Notes under the pieces: generated by a model
Databases searched by the model: none
What the model saw: only the letters and a program-made list of their open reading frames with translations
Told to the model about the DNA's origin: nothing
Shown: piece after piece, positions 54,925-62,912 of the stretch
How positions within the stretch are numbered: position 1 is the first letter of the stretch
How the letters are laid out: every line of letters begins with the position of its first letter
NCBI RefSeq assembly: GCF_900095285.1
Contig: NZ_LT607734.1
Span: 1,752,689-1,816,688 of the forward strand
Reading direction: 5' to 3'
Origin: Fusobacterium gastrosuis
Lineage (GTDB): Bacteria; Fusobacteriota; Fusobacteriia; Fusobacteriales; Fusobacteriaceae
Length of the DNA: 64,000 nt
Position numbers and translations under genes: made by a program

Positions 54925-54954
54925 TTCTCTAGATTTTTATCTAGAGAATTTTTT
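54925..54954 (+). terminator. Intrinsic terminator after tRNA-Arg
   Basis: TTCTCTAGA (54925-54933) pairs with TCTAGAGAA (54940-54948) over a TTTTTA loop and is followed by a T run. Confidence 0.75.
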
Positions 54955-54961
54955 ATATAAT

Positions 54962-54990
54962 AAAAAAAAGACAACCCATGTTGCCTTTAA
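54962..54990 (-). terminator. Terminator for the leftward small membrane protein gene
   Basis: On the minus strand AAAGGCAAC pairs with GTTGTCTTT with one G-U pair over a four-base loop, ending in a T run. It lies 36 bp past the stop of the gene at 55026. Confidence 0.65.
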
Positions 54991-55025
54991 TTAAATAAAA
55001 AAATTTATTTAAAATTCTATAACTC

Positions 55026-55259
55026 TTATTTTTTTGTTAAACCATATATAGCTAATATCAAAAGAATAGCTCCGACAACTCCCATAAGTATTCTATAGCC
55101 TTTTTCTCCAAAATAATAAAATGTTAATTTTACTATTGGATTCTTTCTTGATGAATTAGATGCTGTTATTAATGACCAATTAAAAATTGCTCCTGCTAAA
55201 AAACTTGCACCCATCGCTATTAGAATAAACTCAGGGTATTTTCTTAAGTAATCTATCAT
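55026..55259 (-). CDS. Small two-helix membrane protein, Imm17-like
   Basis: The 77-residue protein has two hydrophobic segments (about 8-30 and 55-75) separated by a basic loop NSSRKNPIVKLTFYYFGEKG, followed by YRILMGVVGAILLIL. The loop and second helix resemble Imm17-type immunity proteins, but no toxin gene is next to it. I leave the function open. Confidence 0.5.
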   Translation of the reverse strand: MIDYLRKYPEFILIAMGASFLAGAIFNWSLITASNSSRKNPIVKLTFYYFGEKGYRILMGVVGAILLILAIYGLTKK

Positions 55260-55319
55260 TTTTCATTTCCTCCAGTAAAATTTTATATATCTTGATTTTA
55301 TCATTTTTTAATTAAATTT

Positions 55320-55345
55320 AAAAGAGGGAGTAATCTCCCTCTTTT
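55320..55345. terminator. Terminator between the FMN-binding gene and the small membrane protein gene
   Basis: AAAAGAGGGAG (55320-55330) pairs perfectly with CTCCCTCTTTT (55335-55345) over TAAT. It would stop leftward transcription from the FMN-binding gene. Confidence 0.8.
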
Positions 55346-55354
55346 ATCAATACT

Positions 55355-56064
55355 TTATTTTTTTATTTCAACACGATTTTTATATGCATCTTTTATTGCT
55401 CCCAATATGTCACCATGATTATCTCTGATACTCATAGTTGCTCCTGCAACAACATCAACTAATGCTTCTTTTTCAGTTTCTGTTAATTTAGCATATTTTT
55501 CTTGATCTTTTTCGTTTTTACTGTCAGCTTTCAAAGGTCTTCCATTTACATCTGACGCATTTTTTGCAAACCAAGCTTCTATTTCTTCAACTGTTTTTCC
55601 TTTAAAGAATTCTTGGAAAAAATCCATTTGTTCTGTCCAATTCATTCCATAAGATTTTCCTCTTTCTCTTTTGTAACCCAATTCTCAACTTCTTTAGTTG
55701 CTGTTTCAACTGTATTCATTGATACTCCTATTACTTCTCTAGAGTCATGGTCTACAACATTATATCCTTCTGCTCCTGGCCATCCAGAAAAGTGTGGTGC
55801 TGTTGCACCTGGATAATTTGGTGTTGACAATTCAAGAATATCCACATAGATATTTACTATTTTCCCTTTTTCATCGAATACACCTGCTGCAGTGACATAG
55901 TTTAAACTATACACAGGAGTCCCTTTATTATCTTTTCCTGGTCCCACACGAAAATTAGAAGATTTCCCTAATCCTTGGTATAATTTTTCAGCTCCCATAA
56001 CTCCTGTTGCAAGGGATAAAAATAAAGCCCCCATCATGATTTTCTTTAGTGATTTTTTTACCAT
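55355..56064 (-). pseudogene. Secreted FMN-binding protein, frameshifted
   Basis: The first frame (56064 to 55642) has a signal peptide (MMGALFLSLATGVMGAEKL) and the first half of an FMN-binding domain, including PVYSLNYVTAAGVFDEKG. The second frame (55681 to 55355) resumes with RERGKSYGMNWTEQMDFF and contains VDVVAGATMSIRDNHGD, the FMN-attachment motif in which a Ser or Thr is flavinylated. One base missing from the T run at 55669-55672 (A run on the coding strand) restores one reading frame of about 237 residues. Such proteins carry FMN outside the cell for electron transfer. It sits next to mglC, but this does not show a shared function. Confidence 0.75.
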
Positions 56065-56100
56065 ACCATATCCTCCTTTTATAATTTTTGTTAAATTTTA

Positions 56101-57120
56101 CTATTTTTTCTTAGCATATTTAATCGAGTCAAAAGCAACAGCTGCTATTATAATTATTCCTTTTATTATATATTGCCAATATGGGCTTACTCCAACATAT
56201 GTTAGTCCATAGTTAATAACAGTTAATATTATAACTCCAGTTATAACTCCAGAAATTTTCCCAACACCACCATAGAAAGAAACTCCTCCGATTACACAGG
56301 CCGCAATAGCATCCATTTCATACATAAACCCCAAGTTATTTGTTGCAGATCCTATACGCCCTGCTTCTAAAAAACCACCAAAAGCATAATACGCTCCTGA
56401 TAAAGCATATATTCCCACTATTGTCAACCAAACATTTACTCCAGAAACTTTTGCAGCTTCTGGATTTCCACCAACAGCAAAAACATTTTTACCGAACTTT
56501 GTTTTATTCCATAATACCCACATAATCACTGTAGCTATTGCTGCATATATAATCAAATAAGGTATAGTATAACCTGCTATTTCAATACTACCTTGAGCAA
56601 ATTGGCTATATCTTTTTACAAATCCTGATATCGGTGCAGCACCAGCTTTATCGTAATAAAGTGAATTCATTCCATAAACTATTGTCATAGTTCCTAAAGT
56701 TGCTATAAATGGATGAACATTTAATGTTGCTACAACAAGTCCATTTATTGAAGCAATAACAGTTCCTATTAAAACAACTATAATGATTACTGTGAATATA
56801 GAAAACTCCCCTAATTGCGGAAAAGCTTTATTTACATTTGTCAATGACTGTAAAAGAGTTGCTGAAATAACTGCTGCTAAACCTACTTGTCTTCCAGCCG
56901 ATAAATCTGTTCCTTGAGTCACAATTAACCCTGCAACTCCAAGAGCTATTATAGTTCTTACAGATGATTGTGTAAGAATATTTTTAAAGTTTCTTATACT
57001 TAAAAAAGTCGGTTCCTTAATTATTATTGCGACAAGCATACAAAACAAAACTAAGTATAATCCACTTTCAATTATTAATTTTTTATAATTTATTTTCCCA
57101 TCTTTAGTTCTTGCTAACAT
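56101..57120 (-). CDS. mglC: Galactose/methyl-galactoside ABC transporter permease
   Basis: The 339-residue membrane protein has about ten hydrophobic segments and the sugar ABC permease signature (NPEAAKVSGVNVWLTIVGIYALSGAYYAFGGF, the EAA-type loop). It follows mglA by 18 bp. It forms the channel of the Mgl system for galactose, glucose or methyl-galactosides. Sugar specificity is by homology only. Confidence 0.93.
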   Translation of the reverse strand: MLARTKDGKINYKKLIIESGLYLVLFCMLVAIIIKEPTFLSIRNFKNILTQSSVRTIIALGVAGLIVTQGTDLSAGRQVGLAAVISATLLQSLTNVNKAFPQLGEFSIFTVIIIVVLIGTVIASINGLVVATLNVHPFIATLGTMTIVYGMNSLYYDKAGAAPISGFVKRYSQFAQGSIEIAGYTIPYLIIYAAIATVIMWVLWNKTKFGKNVFAVGGNPEAAKVSGVNVWLTIVGIYALSGAYYAFGGFLEAGRIGSATNNLGFMYEMDAIAACVIGGVSFYGGVGKISGVITGVIILTVINYGLTYVGVSPYWQYIIKGIIIIAAVAFDSIKYAKKK

Positions 57121-57138
57121 AGTTTCTCCTTCATTTTC

Positions 57139-58641
57139 TTATAGATATTTTGCTGATAATTCCATTATTTCTTCTTGACTTGTTTCAGAAGTTTTTACCA
57201 CTCCTGCCACTCTTCCATTACTCATAACTAAAATTCTATCTGTAACTCCTAAAAGTTCTGGCATCTCCGAAGAAATCATGATAATTCCTTTATCTTTTTT
57301 TGCTAATTCTATCATAAGTTGGTATATTTCATATTTAGCTAAAACATCTATACCTCTTGTTGGTTCATCTAACATTAATACTTCAGGCTCTGTAAGTAAC
57401 CATCTTCCTATAATAACTTTTTGTTGATTTCCTCCAGATAAAGAACCTATTTTTGTTCCTTGTGATGGTGTCTTAACTCTCATACTGTCTATTATCCATT
57501 GAGTATCTTGCTTTATTTTTAAATTATTTAAAATTCCAAATGGATTTTTGTATTTATCTACATTAGAAATAATAGAATTAAATGCTATATCTAATTTAGC
57601 AAAAATTCCTGTACTTCTTCTTTCTTCAGTAACAAGTGCAAAACCATTTTTTATTGCTTCTTTTGAATCTCTATTTTTTACCTCTTTTCCATGCAAGAAA
57701 ATTTGTCCACTTTCTTTCGGTCTTATTCCAAATATTGTTTCAACTATTTCAGTTCTTTTAGATCCAACTAATCCAGCTATACCTAGAACTTCTCCTTTAT
57801 ATAACTCAAAACTTACATCTTTAATTGATGGTTGATTTAATGCTGTTAAATTTCTAACCTCTAATATACATTCTTTTACTTCATTATCTTTTTTAGGGAA
57901 TCTTTCAGTTAAATCTCTTCCCACCATCATACTTATTATTTGTTCTGTTGTTATGCTTGATACATCATTTGTTGAAATCCATTTTCCATCTCTTAAAATA
58001 GTAATTTCATCTGATATTATTTTTATTTCTTCCATTTTATGAGAAATATATATTACTCCCACACCATTTTGTTTAAGTTTTCTAATAATTCTAAATAAAT
58101 GTTCTACTTCTTTTTCAGTTAAGGATGATGTTGGTTCATCCATAACAATTACTTTTGATTTATATGAAACCGCCTTAGCTATTTCTATCATTTGTCTTTC
58201 TGCAATAGCTAGGTCAGCAATTTTTTTCTTAGGATCAACTTTTATATCAAGATCTTCAAAAATTCTTACAGTATCATCATACATCTTTTTTTCATCAATA
58301 AATAATCCCTTAGTAGGATATCTTCCAAGCCAAATATTGTCCAATACATTTCTTTGAAGAACTTGGTTTAATTCTTGGTGCACCATGGACACACCATTTT
58401 CTAATGCTTCTTTTGTAGATTTAAAATTTACTTCTGTTCCATCCAATAAAATTTTTCCAGTATCTTTTTCATATATTCCAAATAAACACTTCATAAGTGT
58501 TGATTTCCCAGCTCCATTTTCTCCCATAAGAGCATGAACTGAACCTGGTTTTAACTTTAACTGTACACCGTCTAAAGCTTTCACTCCCGGAAATTCCTTA
58601 GAGATATTTTCCATTTCAAGTATATATTTCAAATTTTCCAT
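57139..58641 (-). CDS. mglA: Galactose/methyl-galactoside ABC transporter ATPase
   Basis: The 500-residue protein contains two ABC domains. The first has Walker [10 protein letters not shown] near 43 and Walker [16 protein letters not shown]. The second has a degenerate Walker [10 protein letters not shown] and [15 protein letters not shown] with [10 protein letters not shown]. This matches the MglA/RbsA pattern. A hairpin at 58667-58696 separates it from mglB. It energises sugar uptake. Confidence 0.95.
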   Translation of the reverse strand: MENLKYILEMENISKEFPGVKALDGVQLKLKPGSVHALMGENGAGKSTLMKCLFGIYEKDTGKILLDGTEVNFKSTKEALENGVSMVHQELNQVLQRNVLDNIWLGRYPTKGLFIDEKKMYDDTVRIFEDLDIKVDPKKKIADLAIAERQMIEIAKAVSYKSKVIVMDEPTSSLTEKEVEHLFRIIRKLKQNGVGVIYISHKMEEIKIISDEITILRDGKWISTNDVSSITTEQIISMMVGRDLTERFPKKDNEVKECILEVRNLTALNQPSIKDVSFELYKGEVLGIAGLVGSKRTEIVETIFGIRPKESGQIFLHGKEVKNRDSKEAIKNGFALVTEERRSTGIFAKLDIAFNSIISNVDKYKNPFGILNNLKIKQDTQWIIDSMRVKTPSQGTKIGSLSGGNQQKVIIGRWLLTEPEVLMLDEPTRGIDVLAKYEIYQLMIELAKKDKGIIMISSEMPELLGVTDRILVMSNGRVAGVVKTSETSQEEIMELSAKYL

Positions 58642-58666
58642 AGCTACCTCTGCCTCTAATTTCTAA

Positions 58667-58696
58667 AAAAGGAGATTGTCGGAACAATCTCCTTTT
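58667..58696 (-). terminator. Strong hairpin between mglB and mglA
   Basis: AAAAGGAGATTGT (58667-58679) pairs perfectly with ACAATCTCCTTTT (58684-58696) over CGGA, and a T run follows on the minus strand. Between binding-protein and ATPase genes, such hairpins commonly stop most transcripts, so that the binding protein is made in excess. Confidence 0.8.
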
Positions 58697-58718
58697 AATT
58701 TTTATATTTTTTTATTCT

Positions 58719-59747
58719 TTATTTGAAACTTGCAACATTTGTTTTGTCAATTCCTATACTTGGAACTAATATAATCTTGTTATCTAATTGTAAATCTGTT
58801 CCTTCAGTTGGAGCTTTTCCTTCTGCTAAGTTAGCAACCATTTTAAAAGTAGCTGAAGCTTGTCCTTTTGCATCATTAAGAACAGTTCCTGCCATTTCTC
58901 CTTCTTCAATTTTAACTAAAGCTTCTGGTAGAGCATCTACTCCTACAACTGGTAATAATTTTCCAGTAGCTTTCATAGATTCTATAGCTCCTAAAGCCAT
59001 TCCATCGTTGTTACAAATAACAATTTCAATTTTTGCCCCATTAGGTCCTGATAACCATGCATCCATTTTATCTTTTGCCATAGCAGTATCCCACATTGCT
59101 GTATCTTGATGTAACATTTCAGTTTTTATTCCTTTATCATTAAGAGTAGATATAGAATATTTTGTTCTTGCAACTGCATCTGGATGTCCAGGTTCTCCTT
59201 CAAACATTACATATTGGATAACTCCATCTCCATTTAAGTCAAGTGCTGGATTTTCTTTCCATAATTTTTCTATTAATTCACCTTGAGCAATTCCTTGAGC
59301 ATTTGGATCTATTCCTACATAGAATGCATTATCATAAGAAGCCATAGCTTCATCTGATGGTTTTCTATTATAGAAAACAACAGGAACTGCTTTTTCTTTT
59401 AATAAATTTATTATTCCATCTGCTGCAGAAGCATCAACTAAGTTGATAGCAAATGATTTTACACCTTTTTCTAATACAGCTTCTATTTGTTCTTTTTCTG
59501 TTGCAACACTATTTTGTGAGTCTATCATAGTTAAATTAAACTTATCTGCTGCTGCGTCTGCTTCAACTTGGAAAGCTTTTCTAAATAGAGCTATAAAATT
59601 GTCATCAAATCTATATGCTGTTAGACCGATAGGTAATTTTTCTGCTTCAGGAGCAGGAGCTGCTGCTGTTTCAGCTTTTTTTTCTCCACATCCAACTAAA
59701 CTTGCTGCTAATAATACTGAACCTAATAATAAACCAATTTTTTTCAT
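58719..59747 (-). CDS. mglB: Galactose/glucose-binding lipoprotein
   Basis: The 342-residue lipoprotein (ASLVGCGEKK, Cys at 20) captures galactose or glucose. It has the galactose-binding fold and a calcium-site motif (DLNGDGVIQYV near residue 165), as in E. coli MglB. An Ala/Pro-rich linker separates the anchor. It is the first gene of mglBAC and has its own promoter at 59824-59852. Confidence 0.93.
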   Translation of the reverse strand: MKKIGLLLGSVLLAASLVGCGEKKAETAAAPAPEAEKLPIGLTAYRFDDNFIALFRKAFQVEADAAADKFNLTMIDSQNSVATEKEQIEAVLEKGVKSFAINLVDASAADGIINLLKEKAVPVVFYNRKPSDEAMASYDNAFYVGIDPNAQGIAQGELIEKLWKENPALDLNGDGVIQYVMFEGEPGHPDAVARTKYSISTLNDKGIKTEMLHQDTAMWDTAMAKDKMDAWLSGPNGAKIEIVICNNDGMALGAIESMKATGKLLPVVGVDALPEALVKIEEGEMAGTVLNDAKGQASATFKMVANLAEGKAPTEGTDLQLDNKIILVPSIGIDKTNVASFK

Positions 59748-59790
59748 GTTACCCTCCTAAAAATAAATAATTATTTTTTTATTTGAACAA

Positions 59791-59852
59791 AAGATACAAA
59801 ATATCTTATATATCTTTTCCCTTACTATAAACTTTTTATCTAGTTTTGTCAA
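59791..59852 (-). promoter_or_regulatory. mglB promoter with a possible operator
   Basis: Leftward, TTGACA (59852-59847) is separated by 17 bp from TATAGT (59829-59824). Downstream, AAGATA-CAAAA-TATCTT (59791-59807) is an inverted repeat of 6-5-6 bases near position +10 to +26. It could bind a sugar-responsive repressor; the adjacent ROK protein is a kinase rather than a repressor. Confidence 0.55.
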
Positions 59853-59911
59853 TATCTTTTATTCCCAACTTTCTCTACTTAAATTATCTCTACACTCTCT
59901 CCCATTCTCTT

Positions 59912-60856
59912 TTAATAAAACAATGCTACTGCACCTTTTATTCCTGCTTCATTGCCTAATTCACCTAAAACTATTTCAAAATTTTCAAGTGCTGGTGGCA
60001 TAGCATACAACTTTAATTTCTCTCTGACTGACCTAAGTAATATATCTCCAGCTAAAGATATTCCTCCACTTATAACAACTACTTCAGGATTTATTACATT
60101 CAGTAAACTTCCTATTCCCATAGCAAGATAGTCACTTTCATATTCAACTAGTTCTAAAGAAAATTGATCTCCTTTTTTTGCACAATCAAAAATGTGTTTG
60201 GCCTCTAATATTTCTAAATTCCCATCAATTTCTTTATACAGCATATTATTTTTATTTAATTTCAATCTCTCTTGGGCTTCCTTTATCAAAGATTTTGCTG
60301 ATGCATAAGCTTCAAAACACCCTCTTTGCCCACAACCACATAATTTACCATTTTTTTCTAGTTTTATATGACCTATTTCTCCTCCTACTCCTGAATTTCC
60401 TGATATTAATTTTCCTTCTACAAAAATTCCTCCTCCTATCCCTGTCCCAATAGCAACAGTTATTGAAGAACTTTTATTTTTTGCTGCTCCAAATATAGCT
60501 TCTCCTTGTGCAATTATATTAACATCATTTTCTATTCTAGTTTCAATGTTAGTTATTTTTTCAAATTCTCTTTTCAAATTTACATTTCTTTCCCAATTAA
60601 AATTAGAAAAAAAAGTAACTATACTTTTATTCACCACTGGCCCTGGAATACCTATCCCTATTCCAACTATATATTCTATTCCAACTTCTGATTTTTTTAA
60701 AAGTTCTTTTGCCTTTTCCCATATTAAATTTAAGGTTCTATCCATATTATTAGAATCAGTTTTTATAAATCCACTATCTATAATGTTTCCTCTAGAATCT
60801 AGAATTCCAATTTTAGTATTAGTTCCTCCCAAATCTATTCCTATATAGTATTGCAT
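59912..60856 (-). CDS. ROK-family sugar kinase (glucokinase-like)
   Basis: The 314-residue protein has the ROK pattern: YIGIDLGGTNTKIGILD near the N-terminus, VAIGTGIGGGIFVEG, EIGHIKL and the zinc-binding CGCGQRGCFEAYASAKSL. It lacks the N-terminal winged helix of ROK repressors, so a kinase is more likely. Next to mglBAC it probably phosphorylates the imported sugar. Sugar identity is inferred. Confidence 0.9.
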   Translation of the reverse strand: MQYYIGIDLGGTNTKIGILDSRGNIIDSGFIKTDSNNMDRTLNLIWEKAKELLKKSEVGIEYIVGIGIGIPGPVVNKSIVTFFSNFNWERNVNLKREFEKITNIETRIENDVNIIAQGEAIFGAAKNKSSSITVAIGTGIGGGIFVEGKLISGNSGVGGEIGHIKLEKNGKLCGCGQRGCFEAYASAKSLIKEAQERLKLNKNNMLYKEIDGNLEILEAKHIFDCAKKGDQFSLELVEYESDYLAMGIGSLLNVINPEVVVISGGISLAGDILLRSVREKLKLYAMPPALENFEIVLGELGNEAGIKGAVALFY

Positions 60857-61217
60857 CTAATTCTCCTTCTTTTATAAATATTATTAATTTTTTATTTTAA
60901 TTAATAATAATACATCATTTTTTTTAATCAAGTATTATTATTACTTTTATCTTATTTATATTTATTTATGTTAAAAAAAATCATTTTGTATAATTTTATT
61001 TATCATTTTTTTTATTTATTATTCTTTTAACTTCTTATTAATAAAATATATTTTTATCCTATTTTTCTTCAAATATATGTACATTTTTAGAATTTTAAAT
61101 TTAAAAACGAGCATAAATATTTTTTTTTGAAACTTTTTATTGACTATTATTAAAAATTGTTGTACTATAATATTGGTTTAAGAAACTTTAATTTTTTATT
61201 TATAGGAGGTTTTTATT
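60857..61217. other. AT-rich intergenic region between the ROK kinase and gltS
   Basis: This 361-bp gap between divergent genes is almost entirely A and T. I see no ORF with a ribosome binding site. On the ROK side, TTGATT and TATTAT are spaced 16 bp. On the gltS side, TTGACT lies 20 bp before TATAAT. These are loose promoter candidates only. Confidence 0.5.
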
Positions 61218-62402
61218 ATGGCGGCTATTACATTAGATATGTATCAAACTTTGGGTCTAGCTATCATTTTATTACTTTTAGGAACTTGGATAAAATCAAA
61301 AGTAAATGTTTTACAAAAATATTTTATCCCTGCACCTGTTGTTGGAGGATTATTATTCTCATTACTTATGTTAGTTACTCACTCTATGGAGCTTGTTACA
61401 TTTAGTTTTGACTCAAATTTGAAAAATTTCTTTATGGTTGTATTCTTTACTTCTGTTGGATTCTTAGCAAGTTTTTCTCTACTAAAAAAAGGTGGACTTG
61501 CTGTTGCAATTTTCCTATTTGCTGCAATAGTACTTGTTATAATCCAAAATGGTGTTGGAGTTGCGTTAGCTAAAGCGTTTGGTTTAAATCCTGGAATTGG
61601 TATTGCAGCTGGTTCTATACCTTTAACTGGTGGACATGGAACTTCAGGAGCATTTGGACCTTATCTAGAAGAAAGAGGAGTTGCTGGTGCTACAGTTGTT
61701 GCAATTGCTTCTGCTACTTATGGGTTAGTTTCTGGATGTATAATAGGTGGACCTATCGCAAAAAGATTAATGGAAAAATTCAACTTAAAATGTACTGATG
61801 ATAGTAAAAAACAAACAGCTGATTCTGAAGAAGAAAAAGTTACTGAATCATCTATCTTTAGAGCTACATGTTTAATTGGTATTGCTATGGGATTAGGAGC
61901 TACTATTACTCCTATCGTTAAACAAGCAGGATTATCTTTACCAGCTTATTTAATTCCTATGTTAATAGCAGCTATAATGAGAAATATTATTGATGGAACT
62001 TCAAAGAAAACTCCAATAAATGAAATTTCTATTATTGGTAATGTTTGTCTATCATTATTCTTATCAATGGCATTAATGACAATGAAATTATGGGAACTTG
62101 CAGATCTTGCATTACCATTAGTATCTATCTTATTAATCCAAACAGTTGTAATGGGATTATTTGCTTATTTCGTAACTTTCAATCTTATGGGAAGAGATTA
62201 CGATGCAGCAGTTATGGCAACTGGACATTGTGGGTTTGGAATGGGAGCTACTCCTAACGCAATAGCAAATATGGAAGCTTTCACTTCAGTAAATGGTTTC
62301 TCTACAAAAGCATTCTTCGTTGTTCCACTAGTTGGGTCACTATTTATAGACTTCTTCAACGCTGTTGTAATACAAACATTCACAAGTATATTTGTTGGAT
62401 AA
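61218..62402 (+). CDS. gltS: Sodium/glutamate symporter
   Basis: The 394-residue protein has about ten hydrophobic segments and GltS signatures: KYFIPAPVVGGLLFS, IPLTGGHGTSGAFGP and, in the second half, TGHCGFGMGATPNAIANM. It imports glutamate with Na+. In an amino-acid fermenter, glutamate uptake is a main energy route. AGGAGG precedes the ATG. Confidence 0.95.
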   Translation: MAAITLDMYQTLGLAIILLLLGTWIKSKVNVLQKYFIPAPVVGGLLFSLLMLVTHSMELVTFSFDSNLKNFFMVVFFTSVGFLASFSLLKKGGLAVAIFLFAAIVLVIIQNGVGVALAKAFGLNPGIGIAAGSIPLTGGHGTSGAFGPYLEERGVAGATVVAIASATYGLVSGCIIGGPIAKRLMEKFNLKCTDDSKKQTADSEEEKVTESSIFRATCLIGIAMGLGATITPIVKQAGLSLPAYLIPMLIAAIMRNIIDGTSKKTPINEISIIGNVCLSLFLSMALMTMKLWELADLALPLVSILLIQTVVMGLFAYFVTFNLMGRDYDAAVMATGHCGFGMGATPNAIANMEAFTSVNGFSTKAFFVVPLVGSLFIDFFNAVVIQTFTSIFVG

Positions 62403-62417
62403 CAATAAAATTAATTT

Positions 62418-62447
62418 AAAATGGAGTTCAATGAACTCCATTTTTTT
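62418..62447 (+). terminator. Terminator after gltS
   Basis: AAAATGGAGTTC (62418-62429) pairs perfectly with GAACTCCATTTT (62433-62444) over three bases and is followed by a T run. Confidence 0.88.
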
Positions 62448-62484
62448 ATTATACAGGAAAGTATAAATTAATATATTTTTATGT

Positions 62485-62573
62485 ATTTCTTAGATTATCA
62501 ATTAAGAAATAGTCCTAGAACTTTTAGGTCAGAGCTCTTGAGCCACAAGTTAATTAACAAAGTTAACTTTTTT
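62485..62573 (+). ncRNA. Structured region between gltS and secG, possible small RNA or leader
   Basis: After the gltS terminator, ATTTCTTA (62485-62492) pairs with TAAGAAAT (62503-62510), and CCTA/TAGG form a small stem at 62514-62528. AAGTTAA (62547-62553) pairs with TTAACTT (62563-62569) followed by a T run. The last fold looks like an intrinsic terminator. GTTAATTAAC inside it offers an alternative fold. The region could be a short RNA or a secG leader. I recognise no known RNA family. Confidence 0.35.
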
Positions 62574-62639
62574 ATTATTTGATATTTGTTCATATTTATG
62601 GTAAAATTAAAAAGATAAAATATAAAGTGGGAGGACATT

Positions 62640-62864
62640 ATGCAAACATTATTAACTGTACTTCTTTTTGTTTTTGCATTTGTACTTATAATTTTAGTAC
62701 TTGTGCAACCTGATAGAAGCCATGGTATGACAGCAAGTATGGGACTTGGGTCATCTAATACAATTTTTGGTATAGACAAAGATGGTGGACCGTTAGCTAA
62801 AGCTACTCAAGTTGTTGCTTTTTTATTTATCCTATGCTCTCTACTATTGTACTTAGTTCGTTAA
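62640..62864 (+). CDS. secG: Preprotein translocase subunit SecG
   Basis: The 74-residue protein has two membrane helices (about 4-22 and 55-73) around VQPDRSHGMTASMGLGSSNTIFG, the conserved SecG loop. It assists SecYE. GGGAGG precedes the ATG. A strong terminator follows. Confidence 0.93.
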   Translation: MQTLLTVLLFVFAFVLIILVLVQPDRSHGMTASMGLGSSNTIFGIDKDGGPLAKATQVVAFLFILCSLLLYLVR

Positions 62865-62873
62865 TTCAAAAAC

Positions 62874-62907
62874 AAAAGTGCTATTTTAAAAATAGCACTT
62901 TTTTATT
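62874..62907. terminator. Bidirectional terminator between secG and the aminopeptidase pseudogene
   Basis: AAAAGTGCTATTT (62874-62886) pairs perfectly with AAATAGCACTTTT (62890-62902) over three bases, with a T run after it. It lies between converging genes. Confidence 0.85.
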
Positions 62908-62912
62908 ACTTT

